A stretch of 64,000 nucleotides of DNA. Origin: PBB1 sp965229345. GTDB taxonomy: Bacteria > Pseudomonadota > Gammaproteobacteria > Burkholderiales > Burkholderiaceae_C. This document shows positions 24,649 to 33,890 of the stretch, piece by piece (the stretch's first letter is position 1; each line of letters begins with the position of its first letter). The DNA is taken from positions 1,116,001 through 1,180,000 of the forward strand of contig OZ245872.1 in NCBI GenBank assembly GCA_965229345.1, read 5' to 3'. The notes under the pieces were generated by a model, which was not told where the DNA came from, made no database searches, and saw only the letters and a program-made list of their open reading frames with translations. The position numbers and the translations under genes are program-made.

Positions 24649-25386
24649 ATGAACGACATCCCTTGCAGCCAGTGCCCATTGCGTGCACTGTCCTTGTTCG
24701 TGCCGTATGCCCCGGGCGACCTGGAGCTGATCCAGTCACTGAAGAAGCGCATGGTGAGTGTCGCGGCCGGCGAATCGATCATCCAGGAAGGACAGACCGA
24801 CGCGCCGCTGTTCACGCTTTTCAGCGGCTGGGCGTTTCGTTTCAAGACGCTGTCCGACGGTCGCCGGCAGATTCTCAATTTCCTGCTGCCGGGGGACTTC
24901 ATCGGGGTGCAGCAGAAGATGACCGATGCGTCGCCGCACGGTGTCGAGGCGCTCAGCGACGTGAACCTGTGCACCTTCCAGCGCGATGCGCTGTGGGCAC
25001 TGCATCGCGCCGCGCCGAGCATCGGATTCGACATCACCTGGCTGGCCGCGCACGAGGAGTCGCTGGTCGATGACAACCTGCTCTCCGTCGGTCGGCGCAG
25101 CGCCGAGGAGCGCATCGCGACCTTGCTGATCCTGTTGTTCAAGCGAGCCGCCGCGCTGCTGCCGCAGGGCGGTGCCGACGGTGTGCCGTTTCCGCTGACA
25201 CAGCAGCACATCGCCGACGGTCTCGGGCTGTCACTGGTCCACACCAACAAGACCCTGCGCAAACTCGAAAGGCGCGGCCTGCACCGCATCGAAGGGGGCC
25301 GCTTGTTCCTGCGTGATGCGCGCGCCCTGGTCCGGCTGGCCGATCTCTACGGCGATGGCAAGCCCAGCCCGAGGCCGCTGATTTGA
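24649..25386 (+). CDS. Crp/Fnr-family transcriptional regulator
   Basis: A 245-residue regulator with the cyclic-nucleotide-binding-like fold and a C-terminal winged helix-turn-helix. The N-terminus has two Cys in a C-x2-C motif (CSQCPLRALSLF), then the beta-roll with EGQTDAPLFTLFSGWAFRF and FLLPGDFIGVQQKM. The helix-turn-helix is LTQQHIADGLGLSLVHTNKT, with LRKLERRGL next. Only two of the Cys used by classical FNR clusters are obvious, so an Fe-S or redox role is uncertain. I choose the ATG at 24649; the GTG at 24601 is an alternative. It is divergent from the BLUF gene, and pdxA starts within its stop codon. Confidence 0.88.
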   Translation: MNDIPCSQCPLRALSLFVPYAPGDLELIQSLKKRMVSVAAGESIIQEGQTDAPLFTLFSGWAFRFKTLSDGRRQILNFLLPGDFIGVQQKMTDASPHGVEALSDVNLCTFQRDALWALHRAAPSIGFDITWLAAHEESLVDDNLLSVGRRSAEERIATLLILLFKRAAALLPQGGADGVPFPLTQQHIADGLGLSLVHTNKTLRKLERRGLHRIEGGRLFLRDARALVRLADLYGDGKPSPRPLI

Positions 25387-26417
25387 GTGCCTTGAAGCAG
25401 CCGGCCAGACCGATCGCGATCACGATGGGCGATGTCTGCGGCATCGGGCCGGAGATCATCGCGCGGCTATTTCGCCGTGCGCAGCCGGGCGGGTGCTTCG
25501 TGCTGGGCGATGTGGGTGTGATGCGCCGCGCCGTGCAGGTCACCGGTGGCGGGCTGGTGGTGGCGGAAATCGACGCTGCGCGGGCGGTGACCGAGGTGCC
25601 TGCGGACACCTTGCCCGTGCTTCAGGCGCAGGCCTTGCCAGCGGATCTGCTCGGTGCGCCGTGGGGCACCGTCGACGCCCGGGCGGGTGCTGCTGCGGCG
25701 CGTTGCATCGAGCAGGCGGTGATGCTGGCGCGGCGCGCCGAGGTGTCGGCCATCGTCACGGCACCGGTGCACAAGGAAGCTCTGGCTGCGGGTGGTGTTG
25801 CCTTTCCGGGCCACACGGAAATGCTGCAGTCGCTGGCGACCGAGCCAGGCCAGTCGCCGCCGCCGGTGCGCATGATGCTGGCCAACGATGAGCTGCGCAC
25901 CGTGCTGGTGACCATCCATCAGTCACTGCGTTCGGCGCTCGATGCCGTCACCTTCGACGCGGTGCTGCAGACGCTGCGCATCGCACATCGCGCCGCCTGT
26001 GCCTGGGGACAGGTGGCGCCGCGCATCGCGGTGGCCGGATTGAACCCGCATGCCGGCGAGGGCGGCCTCTTCGGCGATGAAGAGATCACGATCATCGCGC
26101 CGGCCATTGCCGCGGCCCGCGCCGAAGGCATCGACGCGCGGGGCCCCTTTGCGCCCGACACGGTCTTCATGCGGGCGCGTCAGGCGCCCGGCCACCCGGG
26201 CGAGTTCGACATCGTGATCGCGATGACGCACGACCACGGCCTGATCCCGGTGAAGTACCTGGGTATCGAGCACGGTGTCAATGTCACGCTGGGGTTGCCC
26301 TTCGTGCGCACCAGCCCGGACCACGGCACGGCGTTCGACATCGCGGGCACCGGCGTGGCGAACGCGTCGTCGCTGGCTGCCGCGCTCGCGATGGCCCGGC
26401 AGCTTGTTTCGAACTGA
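25383..26417 (+). CDS. pdxA: 4-hydroxythreonine-4-phosphate dehydrogenase
   Basis: PdxA oxidises 4-phosphohydroxy-threonine in pyridoxal phosphate synthesis. The 344-residue protein contains AITMGDVCGIGPEIIAR, IVTAPVHKEALAAGG, the metal and substrate site FPGHTEMLQSLA, AGLNPHAGEGGLFGDEE and HDHGLIPVKYLG. The start is a TTG that overlaps the stop of the Crp/Fnr gene (TTGA); no ATG occurs before the conserved MGD, so a non-standard start is likely. Confidence 0.93.
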   Translation: MSALKQPARPIAITMGDVCGIGPEIIARLFRRAQPGGCFVLGDVGVMRRAVQVTGGGLVVAEIDAARAVTEVPADTLPVLQAQALPADLLGAPWGTVDARAGAAAARCIEQAVMLARRAEVSAIVTAPVHKEALAAGGVAFPGHTEMLQSLATEPGQSPPPVRMMLANDELRTVLVTIHQSLRSALDAVTFDAVLQTLRIAHRAACAWGQVAPRIAVAGLNPHAGEGGLFGDEEITIIAPAIAAARAEGIDARGPFAPDTVFMRARQAPGHPGEFDIVIAMTHDHGLIPVKYLGIEHGVNVTLGLPFVRTSPDHGTAFDIAGTGVANASSLAAALAMARQLVSN

Positions 26418-26438
26418 CGCGCCTCGCGGCGCGCGCAA

Positions 26439-29018
26439 TCACGACTTGGTGTTGACGGCCAGCGTTGCCAGCTGCTGGCGGGCCCGCGACGTGGCGCGCT
26501 CCATCAGGTAGTTGTTCTCCACGGCGCGCAGACGCTCGGCCTCGCACATGCGTGCCAGCATCCGCGCGGTCAGCGAAATCGTTTCCTGCAGGTTGCGTCC
26601 GTGCGTGAAGACGAAGAAGCTGCGGCCCGGGCTCATGTAGGTCAAGCGCACCTTTTGCCACTGGTCTTTCAGCAGCATCTGGTAGGCAAAGCCGATGCGC
26701 AGGTGGTCCATCAGGCGGGCCCCATGCGAGACCTCGGCCGGGTCGGCGGCGATCAGGTCGAGGTTGATGTCGATGCCCAGGTTCAACGGTTCGACCGGTG
26801 CGGCCGGCACTTCGGCGCTCAGGTCGACATCGACCGGCTTGTCCCAGTCCACGGCCTGCTCGTCGATCAGGCCGACGCGCTTCGCTTCTTCAGCGGTGAA
26901 GCGCTGCTCCACATCGGCAGGCATCGCGGTACTTCCCGCTGCCGCGATGTGCGCTGGATCTCCCTGGCCGGGCACCCCGCTGTTGAACACCGACTCCATC
27001 TGCTTGGACAGCAAGTTGTAGTCGAGCTCGGTCATGGCGGGCACCTTCAGCGATTCGGCATGGGCCGGCATCAGCTGGGCGAAGAACTCCTTGGTGGCGG
27101 CCTCGGGCCAGCCAATCAGCTTCAACCCGGCATTCAGATCGCGCATCAAGGTGGGCAACTGCATCAGGAAGCGCTTGCGCATCGCGGGCGAGCCCTTGGG
27201 CTGCACGCTCATCACCAGATCGCGCCCGGCTTGCCGGTAGCGCTTGACCGTTTCGCCGTCCACGCCTTCGGCTCGACTGGACTGCACCAGCGCCTGGCTC
27301 CACACCTGGCACAGGAAGGTGCGCAGGAAGTCCGGCATGGCCACCGAGGACAGGGCACTTTGCAGCTGGATCAGATAGCGCTGCTGGGTGCGCAGATCGG
27401 ATTCCTTGGTCTCCAGCACGGCGACCGCGCCTTGGTCCTGAACGACGGCTTCGGCTTGCTGTGCGATGAAGGCCTCCAGCTCCGAGAGCTTGGCGGCATA
27501 CAGATCGACCTGATCGAAGTCGCCATCGACGATCTCTTGCACCAGGTCACGCACGCGGGCCACGAATTCCTTGCCGGGCCCTTCCTCGAAATCGTCGAAC
27601 GCGCAGGCCAGCGAGGCGATGCGGTTGACGAAACGGCGCACCGGGTGCTTGCGTGAGGAGAAAAACGTCGGGTCGACCAGCGCCACCCGCAGCACCGGCA
27701 ACTGCAGCCGCGCGATCTGGCGCGCCATCTGCGGCGGTACCCGGGTGTCGGAAAGAATCTGGTCGAACAGGCTGCCGACCACGTCGATCACCATGTGATC
27801 GAGCTTGCCGTTGGAGGCCTGCATCAGCTCGTCGCGGTGGGCGCGGATCAGGTTGACGGCCATCAGGCCGGCCGATGCGTCCTCGGCGTAGGCGCTGGCG
27901 GTGCCTGGGTCGGCGTAGGGGTTGCCGCCGATCGAACGCAACTCTCCGGCACCCGAGCGCGGACCCGACGCCGCAGCGTACCCGCCGAAGGCGCCGGATC
28001 GCTGCCCACTGCTCCCGGCAAAACCTCCACCAACACCGCCACCGCCGCCGACAGCACTGCCCGACTCGCCCGTCAGGCTCGTCAAGCGGCGCAACAGGGT
28101 CATCAGGTGTGCTTCTTGCGCCGGAGAAGAGCCAAGACCGCCACCGGAGTCGCGTGTGCTGCTGCCGTAGCCCGTGGTCCCGCCACTACTGCCACTGCGC
28201 CCGACTTGCCAGCCGCTCGCCCCTGTGTGCCGGGCTCCCGAAGTCGAACGACGGCCGGTCAGGCCCGAATGCGTCGAGTCGTGGAAATCGTGACCGGAGT
28301 GGCGTGTCGATGGACTGTCGTCGCGCAGGGTCTGGTAGCCCGAATTGAGCCCCGGCAGCTGGTTGCCGGGCCCGTCGACCGTGCGCACCTGAAGACTCAC
28401 CGGGGTGATGCCGCGCGCCTGCAATTCGACCACGATGGCGGCGTAGCAGGCCGGCATGGCATGGGCCATCACCGAGGCGAACTCGCGGGTCAGCACGGCC
28501 CGCTCATTCGGGTCGATGCTCACCGTGCCGATCGCCATGTGCAACGCGTGGCCGATCACCCCCGGGCGCAGCGGATTGCGTTCGTCATCGGCGGTGCCGA
28601 AGCCCGTGATGCGACCCATGTAGCCCGACAGCTCGCGCAATTCGACTTCGCAGGCCTGGGCGATCTGCTGCCCCAGGCGGTCGGACAGCATGCGGTCGTC
28701 GACCTCCTTGTCATCGACCAGTGTCAGTGACTGCCAATCGGCTGGTGCGGGCTTGCGCTTGGACTCCGACGGCGGAGCCAGCGTCTCCAGCATGCGGGTG
28801 TCCAGTCGGGTCTGGAACTGCAGCCGAAACGAGCCCAGCTGCCGGTGCAGTGCCAGCTGGGCCGCGAACATCGTGTTGCGATCCGCCGCCTTCGAGACCG
28901 ACTGTGACTGCGCCGCCAGCGTCTGGCACACGCGCTCGGCCACCGTCACGGCCGTGGCCTTGACGAGGTCGGCCGCAACGACCAGGTCCGGTGGCAGTCG
29001 AGGGTCGGAGTGGTTCAT
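26439..29018 (-). CDS. DUF1631 family protein
   Basis: An 859-residue protein of the DUF1631 family, common in betaproteobacteria, with no known biochemical role. A helical N-terminal part is followed by a Gly/Ser-rich, low-complexity segment (about residues 225-365) and then the main conserved helical domain (about 375-700). The C-terminus (about 745-830, GARLMDHLRIGFAYQMLLKD and KVRLTYMSPGRSFFVFTHG) looks like a small beta-rich module, possibly PilZ-like. There is no signal peptide or membrane segment. It converges with pdxA and lies upstream of mscL on the same strand direction. Confidence 0.82.
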   Translation of the reverse strand: MNHSDPRLPPDLVVAADLVKATAVTVAERVCQTLAAQSQSVSKAADRNTMFAAQLALHRQLGSFRLQFQTRLDTRMLETLAPPSESKRKPAPADWQSLTLVDDKEVDDRMLSDRLGQQIAQACEVELRELSGYMGRITGFGTADDERNPLRPGVIGHALHMAIGTVSIDPNERAVLTREFASVMAHAMPACYAAIVVELQARGITPVSLQVRTVDGPGNQLPGLNSGYQTLRDDSPSTRHSGHDFHDSTHSGLTGRRSTSGARHTGASGWQVGRSGSSGGTTGYGSSTRDSGGGLGSSPAQEAHLMTLLRRLTSLTGESGSAVGGGGGVGGGFAGSSGQRSGAFGGYAAASGPRSGAGELRSIGGNPYADPGTASAYAEDASAGLMAVNLIRAHRDELMQASNGKLDHMVIDVVGSLFDQILSDTRVPPQMARQIARLQLPVLRVALVDPTFFSSRKHPVRRFVNRIASLACAFDDFEEGPGKEFVARVRDLVQEIVDGDFDQVDLYAAKLSELEAFIAQQAEAVVQDQGAVAVLETKESDLRTQQRYLIQLQSALSSVAMPDFLRTFLCQVWSQALVQSSRAEGVDGETVKRYRQAGRDLVMSVQPKGSPAMRKRFLMQLPTLMRDLNAGLKLIGWPEAATKEFFAQLMPAHAESLKVPAMTELDYNLLSKQMESVFNSGVPGQGDPAHIAAAGSTAMPADVEQRFTAEEAKRVGLIDEQAVDWDKPVDVDLSAEVPAAPVEPLNLGIDINLDLIAADPAEVSHGARLMDHLRIGFAYQMLLKDQWQKVRLTYMSPGRSFFVFTHGRNLQETISLTARMLARMCEAERLRAVENNYLMERATSRARQQLATLAVNTKS

Positions 29019-29034
29019 CGCGCAGGCGCGTTAC

Positions 29035-29460
29035 TTACTTCCTGAGTGCGTCACGGATTTCGCGCAGCAGCAAGACGTCTTCGGCAGGCGGCGGCGGGGC
29101 GGCGGGCTCGGCGGCCACGGCGACCTCTTGTTGCTTCAGCCGGTTGACGGCCTTGACCATCATGAAAATGATGAACGCGAGGATCACGAAATTGATGGAC
29201 ACGGTCAGGAAGCTGCCGTACGCCAGCACCGCGCCTTCCTTCTTGGCCTCGACCAGCGTGGTGGCCGTTTGGCCCGAGAGCGCGATGAAGTAGTTCGCGA
29301 AATCGAGGCCGCCGAAGATCTTGCTGACCACCGGCATGATCACGTCACCGACCAGCGAATCGACGATCTTGCCGAAAGCCCCGCCGATGATCACGCCGAC
29401 CGCCAGATCGACAACACTGCCCTTCATCGCGAATTCTTTGAACTCGGTCGTGAATCCCAT
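29035..29460 (-). CDS. mscL: Large-conductance mechanosensitive channel
   Basis: MscL is a pentameric channel that opens under membrane tension. The 141-residue protein starts MGFTTEFKEFAMKGSVVDLA, then TM1 with VGVIIGGAFGKIVDSLV and GDVIMPVV, a periplasmic loop, TM2 (INFVILAFIIFMMVKAVNRL) and a cytoplasmic helix ending in DVLLLREIRDALRK. I choose the ATG at 29460; the longer frame upstream is not supported. It is divergent from petA. Confidence 0.97.
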   Translation of the reverse strand: MGFTTEFKEFAMKGSVVDLAVGVIIGGAFGKIVDSLVGDVIMPVVSKIFGGLDFANYFIALSGQTATTLVEAKKEGAVLAYGSFLTVSINFVILAFIIFMMVKAVNRLKQQEVAVAAEPAAPPPPAEDVLLLREIRDALRK

Positions 29461-29646
29461 TGCGCTCGCTCCTTGTTGGTGTGTTTGTAGGGGTTGCACT
29501 GCGCCTCTGCATCCTGGCGCACCCGGACGCAAGTATTGCCGATCGACCCCCGTGTGAGTGGGGGCGATGCCGCCTGCGGCCCGCAGAACGCGGTTTGAGA
29601 GCCCCTGACCTGGGTCCAGACCCATTCCCCGCGCAAAGGGCTCCGC

Positions 29647-29652
29647 TAGAAT
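29647..29652 (+). promoter_or_regulatory. Putative -10 hexamer for petABC
   Basis: TAGAAT lies 40 bases upstream of the petA ATG in the mscL-petA divergent region. TTCCCC at about the right distance is a poor -35. Confidence 0.35.
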
Positions 29653-29691
29653 CTGAGGTTGTCCTGGAATCGTTGTCACACGCGAGGTTTT

Positions 29692-30291
29692 ATGAGTGAG
29701 CAGCAAGTTGACGGTGCGAAGCGCACCTGGTTGATCGCATCGAGTTGCATGGGTGCGGCCGGTGGCGTGGCGGTGGCAGTCCCCTTCGTCAGCACGTTTC
29801 AGCCCTCAGAGCGCGCGCGCGCGGCGGGTGCGCCGGTCGAAGTCGACATCAGTGCGCTGAAGCCCGGCGAAAAGATGACGGTCGAGTGGCGCGGCAAGCC
29901 GGTGTGGATCATCAAGCGCACCCCGGAACAGATCGCCAGTCTGCCCAAGGTGGACGCATTGCTGGCAGATCCGCAGTCGCTGCGCAAGCCCGACGAGTTC
30001 ACCCCTGAATATGCGCGGAACGAGCACCGATCGATCAAGCCAGAAATCATGGTCGCGGTAGGCATTTGCACTCACTTGGGGTGCTCGCCCTCCGATAAGT
30101 TCACCCCCGGCGCCCAGCCCTCGTTGCCCGATGACTGGGCCGGAGGCTTCCTGTGCCCGTGCCACGGTTCAACGTTCGACATGGCCGGACGTGTCTACAA
30201 GAACAAGCCCGCGCCGGACAATTTGCCCGTGCCGCCCTACATGTTCCTGTCGGACACCCGGTTGCTGATCGGCGAAGACAAGAAGGCCTGA
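29692..30291 (+). CDS. petA: Ubiquinol-cytochrome c reductase Rieske iron-sulfur subunit
   Basis: The 199-residue Rieske protein passes electrons from ubiquinol to cytochrome c1 in the bc1 complex. The [2Fe-2S] ligands are Cys126 and His128 (CTHLGC) and Cys155 and His158 (CPCHGS), with Cys131 and Cys157 forming the usual disulfide. An N-terminal helix (about 12-35) anchors it; the KRTWLIAS start is compatible with a Tat-type signal (KR rather than RR). The ATG at 29692 is preferred over the upstream in-frame ATG at 29659. It is followed by petB after 35 bases. Confidence 0.97.
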   Translation: MSEQQVDGAKRTWLIASSCMGAAGGVAVAVPFVSTFQPSERARAAGAPVEVDISALKPGEKMTVEWRGKPVWIIKRTPEQIASLPKVDALLADPQSLRKPDEFTPEYARNEHRSIKPEIMVAVGICTHLGCSPSDKFTPGAQPSLPDDWAGGFLCPCHGSTFDMAGRVYKNKPAPDNLPVPPYMFLSDTRLLIGEDKKA

Positions 30292-30326
30292 CGGCCAAGC
30301 AGTAACGGACCTCAGGAGAACACTCG

Positions 30327-31727
30327 ATGGCCACCATGAAGGAAGCACCCGCCAATGCCAGCGCAGCCGAAAAGCTGCTGACATGGGTTGACAACCGATT
30401 CCCCGCGACCAAGCTCTACAACGAGCACCTCGCCGACTACTACGCACCGAAGAACTTCAATTTCTGGTACTTCTTCGGTTCGCTGGCGCTGCTGGTGCTG
30501 GTGATCCAGATCGTCACCGGGATCTTCCTGGTGATGCACTACAAGCCCGACGCGAGTCTGGCCTTCGCCTCGGTCGAGTACATCATGCGCGACGTGCCCT
30601 GGGGCTGGCTGGTGCGCTACATGCACTCCACCGGCGCCAGCGCGTTTTTCGTCGTCGTCTACCTGCACATGTTCCGCGGGATGATCTATGGCAGCTACCG
30701 CAAGCCGCGCGAGTTGGTCTGGATCTTCGGTTGCGCGATCTTCCTGTGCCTGATGGCCGAGGCGTTCATGGGTTACCTGCTGCCCTGGGGCCAGATGAGC
30801 TACTGGGGCGCTCAGGTGATCGTGAACCTGTTCACCGCCATTCCTTTCATCGGCCCGGACCTGTCGCTGCTGATCCGCGGTGATTACGTGGTGAGCGATG
30901 CCACGCTGAACCGCTTCTTCAGCTTCCACGTGATCGCCGTGCCGCTGGTGCTGCTGGGCCTGGTGGTTGCGCACGTGATCGCACTGCACGAAGTGGGTTC
31001 GAACAACCCCGACGGCGTCGAGATCAAGGCCAAGAAGAATGCAGCGGGCAAGCCGCTCGACGGGATTCCGTTCCATCCCTACTACACGGTGCACGACATC
31101 CTGGGTGTCAGTGTGTTCCTGATGATCTTCACCGCGATCATCTTCTTCGCCCCTGAGTTGGGTGGTTACTTCCTGGAATACAACAACTTCATTCCGGCCG
31201 ATTCGCTGACCACGCCGCTGCACATCGCGCCGGTCTGGTACTTCACGCCTTACTACTCGGTGCTGCGCGCCATCACCGACGAGTTCAAGTACGTGCTGAT
31301 GGCCTGCGTGGTGGCTGCGGCTTTCTTCACCTTGGTCAAGTCCAGGCTTTCCGGGCTGCTCAAAGTCGTGACGCTGGGTGCCGCTGCGGTGGTGGTGGCG
31401 ATGATGTGGTCGATCGACGCCAAGTTCTGGGGTGTCGTCGGCATGGGCGGCGCGGTGGTCATCTTGTTTTTCCTGCCCTGGCTGGACAACAGCGAAGTCA
31501 AGTCGATTCGTTACCGTCCCGACTGGCACAAGTACCTCTACGCCGTCTTCGTCATCAACTTCCTGATGCTCGGCTACCTGGGCGTGCAGCCGGTGTCTCC
31601 GGTGGGCGAGCGCCTGTCGCAAATCGGTACGCTGGTCTACTTCGGTTTCTTCCTGTTGATGCCGTGGTGGAGCCGCCTGGGCGAGTTCAAGCCCGTTCCT
31701 GATCGCGTGAACTTCGCAGCCCACTGA
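30327..31727 (+). CDS. petB: Cytochrome b of the bc1 complex
   Basis: The 466-residue cytochrome b contains the Qo and Qi quinone sites. Haem-ligating His residues occur in the second and fourth helices (MHSTGASAFFVVVYLHMFRG and FFSFHVIAVPLVLLGLVVAH). The Qo motif appears as a P-W-type AP VWYF segment (IAPVWYFTPYYSVLR). The length and single-polypeptide form match proteobacterial bc1 complexes. It sits in the order petA-petB-petC. Confidence 0.97.
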   Translation: MATMKEAPANASAAEKLLTWVDNRFPATKLYNEHLADYYAPKNFNFWYFFGSLALLVLVIQIVTGIFLVMHYKPDASLAFASVEYIMRDVPWGWLVRYMHSTGASAFFVVVYLHMFRGMIYGSYRKPRELVWIFGCAIFLCLMAEAFMGYLLPWGQMSYWGAQVIVNLFTAIPFIGPDLSLLIRGDYVVSDATLNRFFSFHVIAVPLVLLGLVVAHVIALHEVGSNNPDGVEIKAKKNAAGKPLDGIPFHPYYTVHDILGVSVFLMIFTAIIFFAPELGGYFLEYNNFIPADSLTTPLHIAPVWYFTPYYSVLRAITDEFKYVLMACVVAAAFFTLVKSRLSGLLKVVTLGAAAVVVAMMWSIDAKFWGVVGMGGAVVILFFLPWLDNSEVKSIRYRPDWHKYLYAVFVINFLMLGYLGVQPVSPVGERLSQIGTLVYFGFFLLMPWWSRLGEFKPVPDRVNFAAH

Positions 31728-31749
31728 TCGACGAAGCAGGCTTTCCAAA

Positions 31750-32520
31750 ATGAAAAAACTCATCCTCACCCTGCTGATCTCTGTGGGCGCCTGGTCGGCA
31801 GCCCACGCCAACAGTGGCGGCATCGCCTGGGACAAGTTCCCGGTCGAGAAGACGACCGATGTCGCTGCGTTGCAGGACGGCGCCCGCACCTTTGCCAACT
31901 ACTGCCTGAACTGCCACAACGCAGCCTTCATGCGCTACAACCGCCTGCGCGACATCGGGCTGACAGAAGCGCAGATCAAGGCCAACCTGATGTTCGCCAC
32001 CGACAGGGTCGGTGACGTGATGAAGGTATCCATGGATCCCAAGAACGCCAAGGATTGGCTGGGCAAGGTGCCTCCTGACCTGACGCTGATCGCCCGCTCG
32101 CGCTCGGCAGCTGGCCAGGGCACGGGTTCCGACTACCTGTACACCTTCTTGCGTACCTTCTACCGCGATGAGACGAAGGCGACAGGTTGGAACAATCTGG
32201 CGTATCCCAATGCAGCGATGCCGCACATCCTCTGGGAGTGGCAGGGGCAGCGCAAGGCAAAGTTCGTCGAGGTTGCCGATCCGCACGACGAGGCCAAGAA
32301 AGTCGAGCGGTTTGCCGGTTTCGAGCAGCTGACACCGGGCACCAAGTCTCAACTCGAATACGACAACGCCGTGGCCGATCTGGTGGCGTACCTGACCTGG
32401 ATGGGCGAGCCTGCGCAAAGCGAGCGCACCCGCCTGGGCGTGTGGGTGCTTCTGTTCCTGTCCGTCTTCACCGTCGTTGCGTGGCGCCTGAACGCTGCCT
32501 TCTGGAAAGACATCAAGTGA
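31750..32520 (+). CDS. petC: Cytochrome c1 of the bc1 complex
   Basis: A 256-residue membrane-anchored cytochrome c. A signal peptide (about residues 1-22, ending AAHA) precedes the haem site C-x2-C-H in NYCLNCHNAAFMRYNRL. The C-terminal helix LGVWVLLFLSVFTVVAWRLN anchors the protein. It receives electrons from the Rieske protein and passes them to soluble cytochromes. It starts 22 bases after petB. Confidence 0.96.
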   Translation: MKKLILTLLISVGAWSAAHANSGGIAWDKFPVEKTTDVAALQDGARTFANYCLNCHNAAFMRYNRLRDIGLTEAQIKANLMFATDRVGDVMKVSMDPKNAKDWLGKVPPDLTLIARSRSAAGQGTGSDYLYTFLRTFYRDETKATGWNNLAYPNAAMPHILWEWQGQRKAKFVEVADPHDEAKKVERFAGFEQLTPGTKSQLEYDNAVADLVAYLTWMGEPAQSERTRLGVWVLLFLSVFTVVAWRLNAAFWKDIK

Positions 32521-32528
32521 CATCATGC

Positions 32529-32558
32529 CGGCCCAGCGTCCCCCTCGGACGCCGGGTC
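32529..32558 (+). other. Imperfect hairpin after petC
   Basis: CGTCC and GGACG form a stem within GCGTCCCCCTCGGACGC, between petC and sspA. A T-rich run occurs some 40 bases later (TTTTTCTTTTC), too far for a canonical terminator, so termination here is only possible. Confidence 0.3.
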
Positions 32559-32631
32559 ACCGCGCAGTGGGTCAGCCCGACAAGGCGCCCCCTGCGTTTT
32601 TCTTTTCTGATCCCATGAGGAGCTCGCCCAC

Positions 32632-33243
32632 ATGATGGTGCTTTACTCCGGCACGACCTGCCCTTACTCACACCGCTGCCGCTTCGTGCTGTTCGAGAAG
32701 GGCATGGACTTCGAAATTCGCGATGTCGACCTCTTCGCCAAGCCCGAAGAGATCGCGCTGATGAACCCGTACAACGAAGTGCCGATCCTGGTCGAGCGAG
32801 ACCTGATCCTGTACGAGTCGCACATCATCAACGAGTACATCGACGAGCGCTTCCCGCATCCGCAGCTGATGCCCGGCGACCCGGTGGCGCGTGCGCGGGT
32901 GCGCCTGTTCCTGCTGAACTTCGAGAAGGAGCTGTTCGCGCACGTGAATCTGCTCGAGTCCCGCGGCGTCAAGGCGACCGACAAGCAGCTCGAAAAGGCT
33001 CGGTCGCAGATCCGCGACCGTCTGACACAGCTCGCACCGATCTTCCTGAAGAACAAGTTCATGCTGGGCGACGACTTCTCGATGCTCGACGTGGCCATTG
33101 CGCCGCTGCTGTGGCGCCTCGACTACTACGGCATCGACATGTCCAAGAACGCGGTGCCGTTGCTGAAATACGCCGAGCGCATCTTCTCGCGGCCGGCCTA
33201 CATCGAAGCGCTGACGCCGTCCGAGAAGGTCATGCGCAAGTGA
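32632..33243 (+). CDS. sspA: Stringent starvation protein A
   Basis: SspA is a GST-fold protein that binds RNA polymerase and alters transcription under starvation. The 203-residue protein has a thioredoxin-like N-terminus with TTCPYSHRCRFVLFEKGMDF and YNEVPILVERDLILYESHI, plus a helical C-terminal domain with LGDDFSMLDVAIAPLLWRL. A second ATG follows three bases after the first, so the start could be 32635. It is followed by sspB after 37 bases. Confidence 0.95.
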   Translation: MMVLYSGTTCPYSHRCRFVLFEKGMDFEIRDVDLFAKPEEIALMNPYNEVPILVERDLILYESHIINEYIDERFPHPQLMPGDPVARARVRLFLLNFEKELFAHVNLLESRGVKATDKQLEKARSQIRDRLTQLAPIFLKNKFMLGDDFSMLDVAIAPLLWRLDYYGIDMSKNAVPLLKYAERIFSRPAYIEALTPSEKVMRK

Positions 33244-33280
33244 ACTTCGGCGCCGACTGTCTGCACCTGGTTCGGCCTCG

Positions 33281-33832
33281 ATGACACAGCCGCCTGCACC
33301 ACCGCTGATCGGCAACAACGGGTCGTCCACGCGCCCGTACCTGATCCGTGCCTTGCACGAGTGGTGCACCGACAACGGCTTCACGCCCTACATCGCGGTG
33401 TTTGTCGGGCCGCAGGTGCGGGTGCCGATGGAGTACGTGAAGAACGGCGAGATCGTGCTGAACGTCGGCTTCGAAGCCACCACCGCATTGGAACTGGGCA
33501 ATGAACGCATCGAGTTCAAGGCACGGTTTGGTGGCAGCTCTCGCGAGATCTCGGTCCCCGTCGATCACGTCATTGCGATCTACGCCCGGGAAAACGGACA
33601 GGGCATGGCATTCCCGGTTCCGGCCGGCACAGCCACCGCCGGGCCGGCTCCCGCAGCGCAGGCGCAGGACGCAGCGGATCGCCCGGGCATGGTGCTGCGC
33701 CTGGCCACCGAGCGCGACGAGCCTGCGCCTGCAGCCGCACCCGCCGGCAAGAAGGCGCCTGACCCCGATGCCGAGCCACCACCCGAGCCGCCACCGGCCG
33801 CGGGCCGACCGACCCTCAAGCGCATCAAGTGA
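33281..33832 (+). CDS. sspB: ClpXP protease specificity-enhancing factor SspB
   Basis: SspB tethers ssrA-tagged and other substrates to ClpXP. The 183-residue protein starts with RPYLIRALHEWCTDNGFTPY and VRVPMEYVKNGEIVLNVGF, followed by FGGSSREISVPVDHVIAIYA, the folded substrate-binding domain (about residues 1-115). A Pro/Ala-rich flexible linker then leads to the C-terminal RPTLKRIK, the ClpX-binding tail. The family's order sspA-sspB is preserved. Confidence 0.95.
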   Translation: MTQPPAPPLIGNNGSSTRPYLIRALHEWCTDNGFTPYIAVFVGPQVRVPMEYVKNGEIVLNVGFEATTALELGNERIEFKARFGGSSREISVPVDHVIAIYARENGQGMAFPVPAGTATAGPAPAAQAQDAADRPGMVLRLATERDEPAPAAAPAGKKAPDPDAEPPPEPPPAAGRPTLKRIK

Positions 33833-33890
33833 TGTGTCGCCGGTGAGTAGCCGGTGTGGGTGTCGCTGGCGCCAGTAAACTTTCGTGATT

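Noticed and set aside
30312..31898. A 528-codon minus-strand frame opposite petB
   Set aside because: Antisense to cytochrome b, His/Glu-rich shadow sequence.
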